Source of the DNA: Desulfosoma caldarium
Lineage (GTDB): Bacteria > Desulfobacterota > Syntrophobacteria > Syntrophobacterales > DSM-9756
Length of the DNA: 64,000 nucleotides
Assembly (NCBI RefSeq): GCF_003751385.1
Contig: NZ_RJVA01000013.1
Coordinates: 62,001-126,000 of the forward strand
Direction: 5' to 3'
The notes beneath the pieces are model-generated. The model was given only the letters and a program-made list of their open reading frames with translations, did no database searches and was not told the origin of the DNA. The position numbers were made by a program, and so were the translations under genes. Of the stretch, positions 17,671 to 26,458 are shown one piece after another (within the stretch, counting starts at the first letter, position 1; each line of letters starts with the position of its first letter).

Positions 17671-18846
17671 ATGGGCAAGAGAGTGGGAATGGAAGTCTCC
17701 ATCGCCGCGGCCGAAGTGGTGGGGTTGTGCGATGTGGACGTGATCGCGGCGTATCCCATCACGCCGCAAACGCACATTGTGGAACATCTCTCGGAACTGG
17801 TGGCGGACGGACATCTGGACGCGGAATTTGTACCGGTGGAATCGGAACACAGTGCCATGAGCACCTGCGTGGGGGCGGCAGCGGCCGGAGCGCGCACCTT
17901 CACGTCCACAAGCTCCCAGGGCTACGCCCTCATGGCGGAAATATGCTACATCGCCTCGAGCCTTCGGTTACCCATTGTCATGGCGGTGGCCAACCGTGCG
18001 CTGAGTGCTCCCATCAGTATCTGGAACGACCATGCCGACATGATGATGGCCCGGGACACGGGCTGGATTCAAACGGTGGCCGAAAACGGCCAGGAGGTGG
18101 TGGATCTTCTGCTTCACGCCTACCGAGTGGCCGAAGATCCTCGCGTGCTTCTTCCCGTCATGGTGAACCTGGACGGCTTCATTCTGTCGCACATGATCGA
18201 ACCCATCTACATGCCGGACAAGGAGGAAGTGCAGCGGTATCTGCCACCTTACAAGCCGGCACTTCGGCTGGATCCTCGAAATCCCATGACCTTTGGTCCC
18301 GTGGGCATGCCGGAAGTCTACACCGAAGCCAAAAAGGCCCAGGACGAGGCCATGAAGGGCGCCTTGCCCGTCATCGTGGAGGCCTGGAAGGAATTTGAAA
18401 AGCACTTCGGCCGCGCCTATCATCCTGTGGAGACTTACAAGACCGACGGAGCCGAAATCCTTCTTTTGACCATGGGCAGCGTTTCCGAAACGGCCATGAC
18501 GGCCGTGGACAAGATGCGCGCCGAAGGCAAGAAGGTCGGATTGGTGCACCTGCGGCTGTGGCGTCCTTTCCCGGCGAAAGAGTTGGTTGAGGCGTTGCAA
18601 GGGGCCAAGGCCATAGTGGTGGTGGATCGAGCCATGGCTTTCAGCACGCAAAGTGGTCCCGTATGCGTCGAAGTCAAGGCCGCGCTCTTTGATCATGGCA
18701 TCTCGACCTATGTGCAGAACTTTGTGGCCGGCTTGGGCGGCCGGGATGTGACCGTGGAAGATTTCGAGATGATGGTGGCCAAGACGAGCGACGGACTCGC
18801 CAAGGGCCTTCCCATGACTTACGAAATCGTGAATGTGAGGGAATAA
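17671..18846 (+). CDS. porA: Pyruvate:ferredoxin oxidoreductase, alpha subunit
   Basis: A 391-residue catalytic subunit. The ATG at 17671 follows porD by one base, with GGAGG upstream. AAYPITPQTHIVEHLSEL and ESEHSAMSTCVGAAAAGART are the conserved pyrimidine-binding region. ANRALSAPISIWNDHADMMM is characteristic of pyruvate-type enzymes, which is why I favour pyruvate over branched-chain 2-oxoacids. The C-terminal domain II is complete. Confidence 0.92.
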   Translation: MGKRVGMEVSIAAAEVVGLCDVDVIAAYPITPQTHIVEHLSELVADGHLDAEFVPVESEHSAMSTCVGAAAAGARTFTSTSSQGYALMAEICYIASSLRLPIVMAVANRALSAPISIWNDHADMMMARDTGWIQTVAENGQEVVDLLLHAYRVAEDPRVLLPVMVNLDGFILSHMIEPIYMPDKEEVQRYLPPYKPALRLDPRNPMTFGPVGMPEVYTEAKKAQDEAMKGALPVIVEAWKEFEKHFGRAYHPVETYKTDGAEILLLTMGSVSETAMTAVDKMRAEGKKVGLVHLRLWRPFPAKELVEALQGAKAIVVVDRAMAFSTQSGPVCVEVKAALFDHGISTYVQNFVAGLGGRDVTVEDFEMMVAKTSDGLAKGLPMTYEIVNVRE

Positions 18847-19839
18847 ATGGGTATCGCAGCGGAAGCACTCAAGGATTTCAAGGGCTTCAACCTAAAAAAG
18901 CTCCCCGAGGTTGAACCGCTTTCTTCCGGCCATCGCGCCTGCCAGGGGTGCGGCGAAATTCTCGCCTTGCGCCAAGTGCTTAAGGCTCTGGGGGAAAACG
19001 TCATCGTGGCCAGTGCCACCGGGTGCATGGAGATTGTTACCTCCCCGTTCCCTCAGACGGCGTGGCGCGTGCCGTGGATTCATGTGGCCTTTGAAAACGC
19101 GGCGGCGGTCATCAGCGGTGTCGAATCGGCTTACAAGGCCCTCAATCGCAAGGGTAAGATTGACCAGCCCGACGTGGTTTTTCTTGCCTATGGGGGTGAC
19201 GGGGGGACGGCAGACATCGGTTTGCAGGCTTTGAGCGGCGCGCTGGAACGGGGGCACAATTTCATCTACGTGTGCCTGGACAACGAAGCCTACATGAACA
19301 CGGGCATTCAACGTTCGTCTTCGACCCCCTACGGGGCCATGACCACCACGTCCCCACCGGGTAAGAAAAGCATCGGCCAGCGCACCTGGAAGAAGAACGT
19401 GGCCTACATTGCAGCGGCCCACGGCATTCCTTACGTGGCCACGGCTTCTCCTGCCTTTGCCCTGGATCTTATGAACAAGGTGAAAAAGGCGGCCATGATT
19501 CCGGGTCCGGCCTATGTGCATATTTTTTCGCCGTGCCCGACGGGATGGCGTCATGAGACGGATTTGGCCGTGGAGGTAGCTCGGCTCGCGGTGCTGACCA
19601 AGATCTTTCCGCTCTACGAAGTCATCGACGGCCGGTGGATTCTTTCGCGCAAGGTGGCCAAACCCAAGCCGGTGAGCGAATACTTAAAGGTGCAGCGCCG
19701 CTTTCGGCACCTTACGGAAAAGGACATTGAAGACATTCAGCGCCGGGTGGACGAAGAATACGAGGACCTGCTGCGTCGGTGCGCCATGAGCGGGGGGGAA
19801 CCGGAAAAGAAGGAAGGCGAGGAAGCCCAGGGAGACTAA
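18847..19839 (+). CDS. porB: Pyruvate:ferredoxin oxidoreductase, beta subunit
   Basis: The TPP-binding subunit, 330 residues. Cluster cysteines are in HRACQGCGE and [10 protein letters not shown], and the TPP/Mg motif is [13 protein letters not shown] with the downstream Asn in [12 protein letters not shown]. The [19 protein letters not shown] loop is typical of POR beta. It starts directly after the porA stop and has a charged C-terminal tail ([13 protein letters not shown]). Confidence 0.93.
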   Translation: MGIAAEALKDFKGFNLKKLPEVEPLSSGHRACQGCGEILALRQVLKALGENVIVASATGCMEIVTSPFPQTAWRVPWIHVAFENAAAVISGVESAYKALNRKGKIDQPDVVFLAYGGDGGTADIGLQALSGALERGHNFIYVCLDNEAYMNTGIQRSSSTPYGAMTTTSPPGKKSIGQRTWKKNVAYIAAAHGIPYVATASPAFALDLMNKVKKAAMIPGPAYVHIFSPCPTGWRHETDLAVEVARLAVLTKIFPLYEVIDGRWILSRKVAKPKPVSEYLKVQRRFRHLTEKDIEDIQRRVDEEYEDLLRRCAMSGGEPEKKEGEEAQGD

Positions 19840-19990
19840 GAGCCCTAAGGGGCCGTGCCTGAGCGTGCAGGGCTGTGAAAGCGGCGCGAATTCCCAAAGG
19901 ACATGGGGCTTAAAGATCTTCGTGGCTCATGGACTCATCGCCTTTGCCGGCGAAAGCCCTTGATGGGAAGGAGAATATGCGGATTCGTGC

Positions 19991-20019
19991 TTGACAAAGG
20001 TCCCGGCCTTTGCTACGCA
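19991..20019 (+). promoter_or_regulatory. Putative promoter of tRNA-Asn
   Basis: TTGACA at 19991-19996, a 17-base spacer and TACGCA at 20014-20019, about 45 bases before the tRNA. The -35 is perfect and the -10 weak, so this is a reasonable but unproven sigma-70-type promoter. Confidence 0.45.
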
Positions 20020-20063
20020 ATCGCGGCGCCTGACGGAAGCTAAAACAGAACCAAGGTGCCTAT

Positions 20064-20139
20064 TCCCCGGTAGCTCAATCGGCAGAGCGGGTGGCTGTTA
20101 ACCACTAGGTTGGCGGTTCGAGTCCGTCCCGGGGAGCCA
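20064..20139 (+). tRNA. tRNA-Asn (anticodon GTT)
   Basis: Acceptor TCCCCGG pairs with CCGGGGA, discriminator G, encoded CCA at 20137-20139. D-arm GCTCAATCGGCAGAGC, anticodon loop CTGTTAA and T-arm GGTTCGAGTCC are standard. It is the last clear core feature before the mobile-element-rich island, and asparagine tRNA genes are common integration sites. Confidence 0.95.
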
Positions 20140-20156
20140 GAATGCAGTCCGCTGAA

Positions 20157-20213
20157 TTTAGCGGTTTTTCATAGAGCGCAAAACCCCGTGGAGTGATCCC
20201 CACGGGGTTTTGT
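20157..20213 (+). terminator. Terminator after tRNA-Asn, duplicated 5.4 kb downstream
   Basis: A symmetric hairpin AAAACCCCGTGG / CCCACGGGGTTTT (stem about 20180-20212) can act as a Rho-independent terminator on both strands. The hairpin and its 5' flank (GCGGTTTTT) recur in direct orientation at 25595-25650 with few differences, so it may also mark the edge of an insertion. Confidence 0.75.
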
Positions 20214-20870
20214 CGTTTCCGGCGGCCCACGCCCAGTTACGCCCACCCGCACATTGACCCTGATTTTCCGTTTCGAAGTCCGCCGTCCGAGGGGCGGTGC
20301 AACCCCCCCCCGGGGATTGCCTGCGCTCACCGGAAATGTCCCTTTTGAATGCTCCCGTTCTCCGTTTTTCGACCCGCCTTTTTTAACCTTAAGTTCCACG
20401 ACCAAGTCGAGCTTCGAAGGCTCGAATGGATGACCATCGCAGCAGCTTGCGGACCAGCTCAAAAAATTCCGCCGAGCGGCGGACTGCATGACCTCATCGT
20501 GGTCGATCTGCAGAAGATGGCCAAAACCAAGGGCGTCTCCCGCACCATGACCACGCAGGACGTGATCGACCTACTGCATGTATTGGAGACAGGCGTGGAT
20601 CATGCGGGGGCTCAAAGGTGCGTCTCTGATCGACGCCAAGAAGAAGCACCACATCGGCCCACTCAAGAATGAGCAGCAGCTCGTCAAAACGCAGGAAAAG
20701 ACGGTCGGTGAGGAGCTTGGCGGAAAAGTCAAAAGAGAAGCTTCGAAGCAGCTAAAAAGGAAAAACTGAAGATTCGTTAACGTTTGCCATAACCGGGGTG
20801 CCAAAGCAGGGCGAAGCGGCGCTTTTGCACGGTCGTTTTGATGGCGTTGTTAGACTCGATAATGCCCTTA
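20214..20870. other. Gene-poor stretch, no recognised gene
   Basis: Only short, frame-mixed open frames occur, including one of 63 codons at 20578-20769 ending in a Lys-rich tail and a 34-codon minus-strand frame near 20770-20880 reading GNKGIIESNNAIKTTVQKRR. The pattern looks like decayed mobile DNA, but I could not match it to a family. Confidence 0.4.
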
Positions 20871-21587
20871 TTACCCATGCAACACCATGTAACCTGCGAT
20901 AGCCACCAACAAGATCGCCACAAAGCGCTGAAACGCCTCACGACGCATTCGCTCAATAATGCGCTTAGCCGACCACGTTCCGAGAACCATAGCGACGCCC
21001 ATCAGCGCGGCCAGAAACCAGAACTCTCGGTCCAGGATGATGTAGTGCTGGTAGACCGCAATCTTCACACCATGCATTGCAAGAGCGGTCGTGGCCTCGC
21101 TAGCGATATAGGCCACCGGAGGCAACCCGAGAGAGAGAAATATGGCAGCCCCAAGCGGTCCGGCGCTGCCAACCAACCCGGACAGAAACCCAACGACGCC
21201 TCCACCACCGATAAGCACTGCGCGCCCGCTCTTGATTTTTAGAAGGCCGAAATATTTCAGCGCAACAAAAACCAGAATGGCAAGCCCAATCGCACGTATC
21301 ACCAATTCTTTCGGTAGCTGCACAAAAGACATGGCGCCCAAGATGCTGAGCGGAATAGCCCCAAGGAGAAACAAGCCGACGGGTTTCCAGTGAATTTGCG
21401 TGAAACCAAACCCAACCCGTGAGAGATTGCCGACAAGTTGCGCGATAGTCAGCAACGGAACAGCATGCGTTGCGCCCACCGTCGCCACCAGCAGAGGCAG
21501 GAGCAAGAGCGCGCCACCAAAACCCGCTGCACCTGAGATAGCCGCAGCCGCAAATGCAGCCATGAAAAGTAATACGAGTTCGAGCAT
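20871..21587 (-). CDS. TSUP-family permease (TauE/SafE), likely sulfite/sulfonate or organic anion exporter
   Basis: A 238-residue membrane protein with seven to eight hydrophobic segments and the two-repeat TSUP architecture. The family motif GAAGFGGALLLLPLL occurs near residue 20-34 and the second-repeat counterpart GGVVGFLSGLVGSAGP near 127-142. TSUP proteins move sulfite, sulfonates or other sulfur-containing anions across the inner membrane; the substrate here is not determinable. It is an intact cargo gene among IS remnants, with no operon partners. Confidence 0.85.
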   Translation of the reverse strand: MLELVLLFMAAFAAAAISGAAGFGGALLLLPLLVATVGATHAVPLLTIAQLVGNLSRVGFGFTQIHWKPVGLFLLGAIPLSILGAMSFVQLPKELVIRAIGLAILVFVALKYFGLLKIKSGRAVLIGGGGVVGFLSGLVGSAGPLGAAIFLSLGLPPVAYIASEATTALAMHGVKIAVYQHYIILDREFWFLAALMGVAMVLGTWSAKRIIERMRREAFQRFVAILLVAIAGYMVLHG

Positions 21588-21611
21588 CTGTTTTCCAACG
21601 AGCTAAGAATG

Positions 21612-21700
21612 TTTATATGGTTTCTTCATAACACCTATGGGCCACGACATCGCGGAACAACACCCCGCCTGTAATGATTTCGTCACACCGGCATTTGCAG
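21612..21700 (+). repeat. Dispersed repeat X/Y, copy 1 (order Y-X)
   Basis: Contains ATATGGTTTCTTCATAA (Y, about 21615-21632) followed by a roughly 60-base block starting GACATCGCGG (X, about 21644-21700). The same two blocks appear in the opposite order, same orientation, at 22580-22690. Confidence 0.6.
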
Positions 21701-22053
21701 AAAAAGGATATTATGGTTACGTTCCCATCGTCGCCGACCTGGGTGATGATGGTTGGCGTCTCAACCTGGAGTTTCGGGAGGGGAGCCAGCAGAGCCAGAA
21801 CAGCTTTATCCCCTTTTTGTACGAATCACCGGCGCGGGCCAGTGTATTGACCAAGAGCCCCCTGCTGCTTCTCGGGCTTGATTCCGCCCACGATGCCCTT
21901 AAAACCAGATCGATGCTCAGCCAGCGCCGCCAGGCTGAGTATATCCTAAGGAAAAAGTCAAGACTTATTAGCGGCCCGCTTTATGGGAGGCGGCGGGTTA
22001 ACGACGCCGTCCCGCGGACGCGGTGGTTAGATTGCTTACCCTCCGAACAGTGA
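21637..22053 (+). pseudogene. Fragment of a DDE transposase, group 1/IS1380-like
   Basis: An open frame of 138 codons whose middle (about 25-110) reads like the central region of DDE group 1 transposases: GYVPIVADLGDDGW, LEFREGSQQSQNSFIPF and LLLGLDSAHDAL, the last resembling the RLDSAHDA catalytic strand. Both ends are replaced by unrelated sequence, so it is a broken internal fragment. It is only distantly similar to the two longer IS1380-type copies in the island. Its tail overlaps the DUF2321 gene on the other strand. Confidence 0.6.
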
Positions 22054-22524
22054 CTTCTTCACGGTTTCGTTGACGACGTTGAAGAGTATTTCCTTCATAG
22101 CGGCAATCGCTTGAGAACCTGCTTTTTTCATGATTTTCTTAAATTTTATTTCCGCGACCGTTCTACGAGCCGAGTTATTTACCAAATCGGGCAGGCTGTT
22201 TTTTAGCTGCGCCTTTTCATCGTCAGTTAATCCCTCGAGCTCGTCTGCAAGTTCTGATGCGGCTTCAATGCCTTTTACCGTCCACGAGTATGGGCTTCCG
22301 CAGTTGTAACAGTATGCGGGTTTCTGGTAGTCTAGTGGGGCAATGACGCCTGGAACGTGATAGTAACCTCTGATTGGTGCCCCGCGCGAGTCGCATGCAG
22401 TTACTGTCTCTTCTCCGCACTTTGAAAAGAATTTCTGCTTTGACTGAGGCGAAGACTGTGCCATCGAAGTAATGACATGCCCATTACGGCAAATTTGTGC
22501 CATATCGTAGTAACTGTTGCTCAT
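22036..22524 (-). CDS. DUF2321 family protein
   Basis: A 162-residue protein beginning MSNSYYDMAQICRNGHVI, with zinc-ribbon cysteines (CRNGH, FSKCGEET, CDSRGAPIRG, YCYNCGSPY) followed by a helical C-terminal region ending KKSLFGG. This matches the DUF2321 pattern of a double zinc ribbon plus helices; function unknown. I chose 22524 because the family starts at YYD..QIC. An upstream start at 22611 would add an atypical leader. It is intact and lies between repeat copies X/Y and a transposase fragment. Confidence 0.75.
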   Translation of the reverse strand: MSNSYYDMAQICRNGHVITSMAQSSPQSKQKFFSKCGEETVTACDSRGAPIRGYYHVPGVIAPLDYQKPAYCYNCGSPYSWTVKGIEAASELADELEGLTDDEKAQLKNSLPDLVNNSARRTVAEIKFKKIMKKAGSQAIAAMKEILFNVVNETVKKSLFGG

Positions 22525-22579
22525 TCTGGCCTCTTGTTTAGCAACTAAACAATGGCTCTTCTTTAGAATACATTTAAAC

Positions 22580-22690
22580 CGCGACATCGCGGTATAACAC
22601 CCCGCCTCCAATGATCTCTTAAGACCTGCGTTTTCAGAAGATTAGGCCATGTTTTGCACTGACCACGGGGGATATATGGTTTCTCCATAA
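22580..22690 (+). repeat. Dispersed repeat X/Y, copy 2 (order X-Y)
   Basis: Block X (GACATCGCGGTATAACACC and about 50 following bases) at about 22582-22640, then block Y (ATATGGTTTCTCCATAA) at about 22674-22690. It is direct-oriented relative to copy 1 but with the blocks in swapped order. Confidence 0.6.
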
Positions 22691-22753
22691 TAAACCTTCG
22701 TTACTCCTCTACAAATGGCTTATTCCATGACGAAATGTCAATACCTAACCTAA

Positions 22754-23945
22754 GCGGTTTAAGCGCAAAAAAATCCCACCTCATGGGCTAATGAGGTGGA
22801 ATCGTAGCGAGATCGGACGCATCACATACCGCGTAACCATAACCCAAAAGGTGGGGACTTCACAATGGAACGTGCCACAACCGCGACAAAAAGCAAAGCA
22901 ACGATTGACGGCGTTGAGCTGACCCACGATACGCTCACAGGCCGCGGCGGTTTGATTTTGTTTGTTCGCTATCTTCGCAACATCCAGATTTTCTAGCAGA
23001 TCGATACTTTCTTTGGCTCCATGCGTCGTCGCCGCAAGGGGCAGCCGATCACTAAGATTTTCAAGCAGCTGCTGTGTTTTTTATGGACGGCACGAGCCGG
23101 CACCTGGTTGACTTCGATGCCCTGGCCAAGGACGCGGGCTATGCCGCCGCCATGGAGTGTGAGCCAGGTCGCATGCTTTCCTCCCACGCCGTCAAACGGT
23201 TCTTCTGCTCTTTTTGGTGGCCGCGCATTGACTTGTACCGCCACCTTTTGCAGCGGCTGTTCTTGTGGCGTCTTAAACTGCAAGAGCCCGATCTGATTGT
23301 TTTGGGCATGGACACCATGGTCATGGACAACGACGAGGCCCGGGTCCACGGCGTCAAGCCCACCTCCAAGCGTGTCAAAGGATTTCAGCCGCTGCAGATG
23401 ACGCGGCAAAACCACATCATCGATGCGGTTTTTCGTCGCGGAGATGCCCACAGCAACAACGGCAAGAGGGTGGAGCGAATGGTACGCCATGTGGTGGCCA
23501 GAATCCGCAAGCCTAATCGAGCCGACGTGGCCATCATTGTTCGCATGGACAGCGAACTTTTTGACCAGAAGCTTTTCGAGGCTTTTGAAAATTTGCTCAT
23601 TGGCGACATCTGTGGCTGCAAGCTCTATGAGCCGATCAAGGAATTTGTGGCCCAAAGCCAGAGGAACCAGGCCGCCTGGGGCCGCTACAAGCAAGGGAGC
23701 CAGGTCTGGCAATACCTGGAGCTTGGCACAAGGTGCGGTCGGTGGGAGTCGTTTCGTCGAGCGCTGTTTTGCCGTCCGCTGTATCAAGATGCCCAGATGG
23801 TGCGGTCTTTTCCCCGTCCCGACACGGTGGTGGTCACCAACCTGGGTATGGGACGGGCCGTCGATACGGCGCTCACCACGGCTGGATACGGTCAATGGCT
23901 TCAGGGGCAAGGGATCATCGCCGGTGACCACGGCCGAGGCAGTAT
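22754..23945 (+). mobile_element. IS1380-family element, copy 1, truncated at its 3' end
   Basis: The left end GCGGTTTAAGCGCAAAAAAA matches copy 2 at 30800. Inside it a 9-bp hairpin CCACCTCAT/ATGAGGTGG precedes a transposase start at 22865. The transposase frame is broken by a TAG after RNIQIF (near 22994) and a frameshift near 23075. It then runs with GMDTMVMDNDEA and IIVRMDSELFDQKLFEAFE, typical of IS1380/DDE group 1. After about 23945 similarity to copy 2 stops abruptly, so the C-terminal third is missing and foreign sequence is joined. Not active by itself. Confidence 0.8.
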
Positions 23946-24608
23946 GGAAAGCGGTCACAGGGGCATCATCGAAACCGACGGCACGATGCACGTCGCCATG
24001 GCGAACGGCTTGGACTTGGTCATGCATTTCCCGGACGACGATGGCTCCAATGGGGACACCCAGGTTCGAATAGCGTGCCCGGCTGCATCTTTGCAGAGCG
24101 TGCCGGATGGTTTTGCATTTCTTCGGACGCGTGTTGAAGTTTCCCTTCCGGTCCTGGCGTCGCACAGATCTGTGGTTCATGCCTTCCGTAGATTCTCTTT
24201 TCGTGACAAGAGCGCAGGCAGATTGGCGAGCCGTCCAAAGCAGGGGCTGTTCAACGTGAAATATTTGACGGAGAGCCGCTGCTGCTTTCATCCATGGATC
24301 CAACCTTGAAATCCACGTGAGCTGCCGATAAGGTGCCGGCATGCTTGATGAGGTTGTGCCTTATGCCCTCGCTGCGACCTCAGAGGTGGCGGAAGAGAGG
24401 GACATCGATATTTCCGGTGAAGTTGCGGCTCGAGTGAATGCGGCTCGTGTTCGGGACACTTGTAATGAACTAGGTCCGTAAATGATTATCCAGGAGACGG
24501 GCGACCCTGTCGAGATCACGGTTTTCAACCGCGGGCTCGCTCTGATGACGAGCGAATCCGTCAAAGACACCGCGTGCAGTGAAAACTTGATGAAACGGGG
24601 GAAGATGG
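23946..24608 (+). other. Unassigned stretch with two tandem small open frames
   Basis: Downstream of the IS1380 break point there is no recognisable long gene. Two back-to-back 46-codon frames at 24341-24481 and 24482-24622 (TAAATG junction, second overlapping the next gene start by 14 bases) read plausible acidic peptides, MLDEVVPYALAATSEVAEER and MIIQETGDPVEITVFNRGLA. Arrangement suggests translational coupling to the next gene, but the peptides match nothing I know. Confidence 0.35.
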
Positions 24609-25256
24609 ATGGCCGGCTCTAGGGCAAGCGCGAAAAAGGTCGCATGGTCAGGCCGTGTCATGGCTATTCAGCCTCGCATACGGCTCATACGTTCCTTTGA
24701 TGAGCGGTACCACAACTACCTGGGCTATGTGCTTTGCATCGACGGAACGTGCGGCGAGGAGGCGGGCGAATTCCTGATTGCGATCGGTAAAGCTGCGCAA
24801 GAAAAGCACCGGTTTCAGACGGGCATGGAACTGCGCGGTTACGCCGTGCCGGTCGAAGACCCGCGCAAAGAGACGGCGGCGTTCTACAAGACAAGTGGGC
24901 TCAAGGTTGTCAGTCATGCCAAGGGTGAAACTTCTGCCGGTCCGCCTTTCCATGGAGTGCCTCCAAACCTGGAAACCTACCGCAGCCGAGGACATCGTCG
25001 TCTGAACGCCCGAACCTACGACACCAAATGCAAGAGCTGCATCTGGGGCTGCCGAATGCCGGTGGAAATAATTATCGACCAGTGGAATCCGTCAAAGACA
25101 CAGTACCGGTTCGAAACTTTCTGTTACGGCCCGAAAAGCTGCCCCTTTTACCGGCCCGGGCCTGCCCGGAAAGTTCCGGGTCGAAAGGGGATGTCCTACA
25201 CTGAGGAGGATTGGGTCGACGAAGAGGCTACTGCCCACAGAGGGCCGGATGAATGA
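24609..25256 (+). CDS. Cys-containing conserved protein of unknown function
   Basis: A 215-residue soluble protein. The C-terminal half has a Cys cluster (CKSCIWGCRMPVE near 138-150, then FCYGPKSCPFYRPGP near 172-186) and a conserved-looking end, VPGRKGMSYTEEDWVDEEAT. This suggests a metal-binding module. The N-terminal part is mixed alpha/beta with no motif I can name. GGGGGAAG lies upstream of the ATG at 24609; ATG 24660 is an alternative without such a site. Its sharp end and intact frame argue for a working gene, probably island cargo. Confidence 0.6.
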   Translation: MAGSRASAKKVAWSGRVMAIQPRIRLIRSFDERYHNYLGYVLCIDGTCGEEAGEFLIAIGKAAQEKHRFQTGMELRGYAVPVEDPRKETAAFYKTSGLKVVSHAKGETSAGPPFHGVPPNLETYRSRGHRRLNARTYDTKCKSCIWGCRMPVEIIIDQWNPSKTQYRFETFCYGPKSCPFYRPGPARKVPGRKGMSYTEEDWVDEEATAHRGPDE

Positions 25257-25594
25257 GGATGAGAACGCCCGATGGCCTAAAAAAAACCGTGGCCAACCGG
25301 CCATTGGGTCATGCCGAATGAAATGGGTAACGAATGAGGTCACGACTCGGCCTAAGGAAAGCGGTTGATTCGTGCGACAGGTTTGCGACACAACTTGCGA
25401 CAAACTCACGACTCCACGTGTGACCCCATGGGTCAGGTGAGAGGGGGGGAATGGTCTTGTGGAAATTTCCGGTCCGCCGTGAGGGGCCGACTCTTTGACA
25501 GCTCATGGATTCACCAGGGTTTTCGGTTAACAGCCGGAGCAAGAGAATGGTGATGAAGAGGTTGCACCCGGCGAGCAAGAATTTAATTCACTGA
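25257..25594. other. Intergenic, nothing recognised
   Basis: No coding frame with family features, tRNA or clear IS end is seen. Short direct words (TGCGACA, repeated in 25370-25405) occur but form no array. Confidence 0.4.
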
Positions 25595-25650
25595 TTTCAG
25601 CGGTTTTTGTAGTGCCCAAAACCCGTGGGGTGATTCCCACGGGGTTTTGT
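25595..25650 (+). repeat. Second copy of the tRNA-Asn terminator hairpin
   Basis: CAGCGGTTTTTGTAGTGCCC followed by the hairpin CAAAACCCGTGG / CCCACGGGGTTTTG repeats 20157-20213 in direct orientation, with a handful of substitutions and one deleted C in the left arm. The two copies bracket the TSUP, DUF2321, IS1380 and Cys-protein segment. It may be a footprint of integration next to tRNA-Asn or a duplicated terminator. Confidence 0.65.
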
Positions 25651-26458
25651 GTTCTTCGGCGCGTACCTGCGCCCCCAAGTCCTGGGAACTTCTTCCCTTG
25701 GACCCGCGTTCAGCGCATAGGACGCATCTTGGCAGGCAACCGATGCCGAAAAGCCCACCTTCCGGCCGTTGGCCTGCTTCAGGGGCGCCATTCCATGTCT
25801 GAGTGCAATGCCCAGGGAGGTGACGGACCCTGCCTCTTCCGCCCCGTTCCGACCTCCGCCCGGGCAAACCGAACTGTGCCCCTGGCTTAGCTCTAAGTTT
25901 GAGAGCTCACTAAATGGATTAGTTTCAGGCCGCCTCCATCCGGGAAATGGCGATCCTGAGATGCGATTCGACCAAAGCACAAGCCCGTGCGGATTCGTCA
26001 TAGGCGTCTTGCATCAGGCCTGCTGGGGCGAGTTTTCAGAGAACTTCAGTTCGTCTTGGCCGCGTCGGGGCCCCCTGGTCAACGAGTTCACGCTACCTGC
26101 ACTCTGGCCCGCCGTCCGCAGGGCAAGATCCCTCATGCACACGGACCCGATGTTCTCTTTCCTGTCGGAAGCACATGACGACGGTCGTCAGGACAACCAG
26201 AGTGGTCGGAGATGGTGCCGGTACGCATCGCCCGCTGCGTTCTCAGTCTCCCTAGGGCTGTCGAATTCCTTTGGAAAAGTTTGAATCAGTACCCGACCGG
26301 CTGCACCTTCTGAACCTTCCCGGCGAAAGCCGCTGCCGGCGCCTGCTGGCCGACGCGGCCGATCTGCTAAAAGGCGACGCTGGCGGAGCGGCTTCGGTCA
26401 TCGGCGGTGTGGAATATGCGCTGCCGGACGGAATCACTTGGGCCAAGGCTGTTTAGGA
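25651..26458. other. Gene-poor stretch before the IS256 ruin
   Basis: The open frames present are short or of skewed composition (for example 25769-26284, without domains or binding sites) and look accidental. A 60-codon frame ending at 26456 (plus strand) runs up to the IS256 remnant, but I cannot identify it. Confidence 0.35.

Noticed and set aside
22993-24342. Long minus-strand frame of 449 codons
   Set aside because: Antisense to the IS1380 transposase; the sense strand carries the DDE-type motifs.
25769-26284. A 171-codon plus-strand frame
   Set aside because: Amino-acid composition is erratic, no family motif, no ribosome binding site, and it lies in decayed island DNA.
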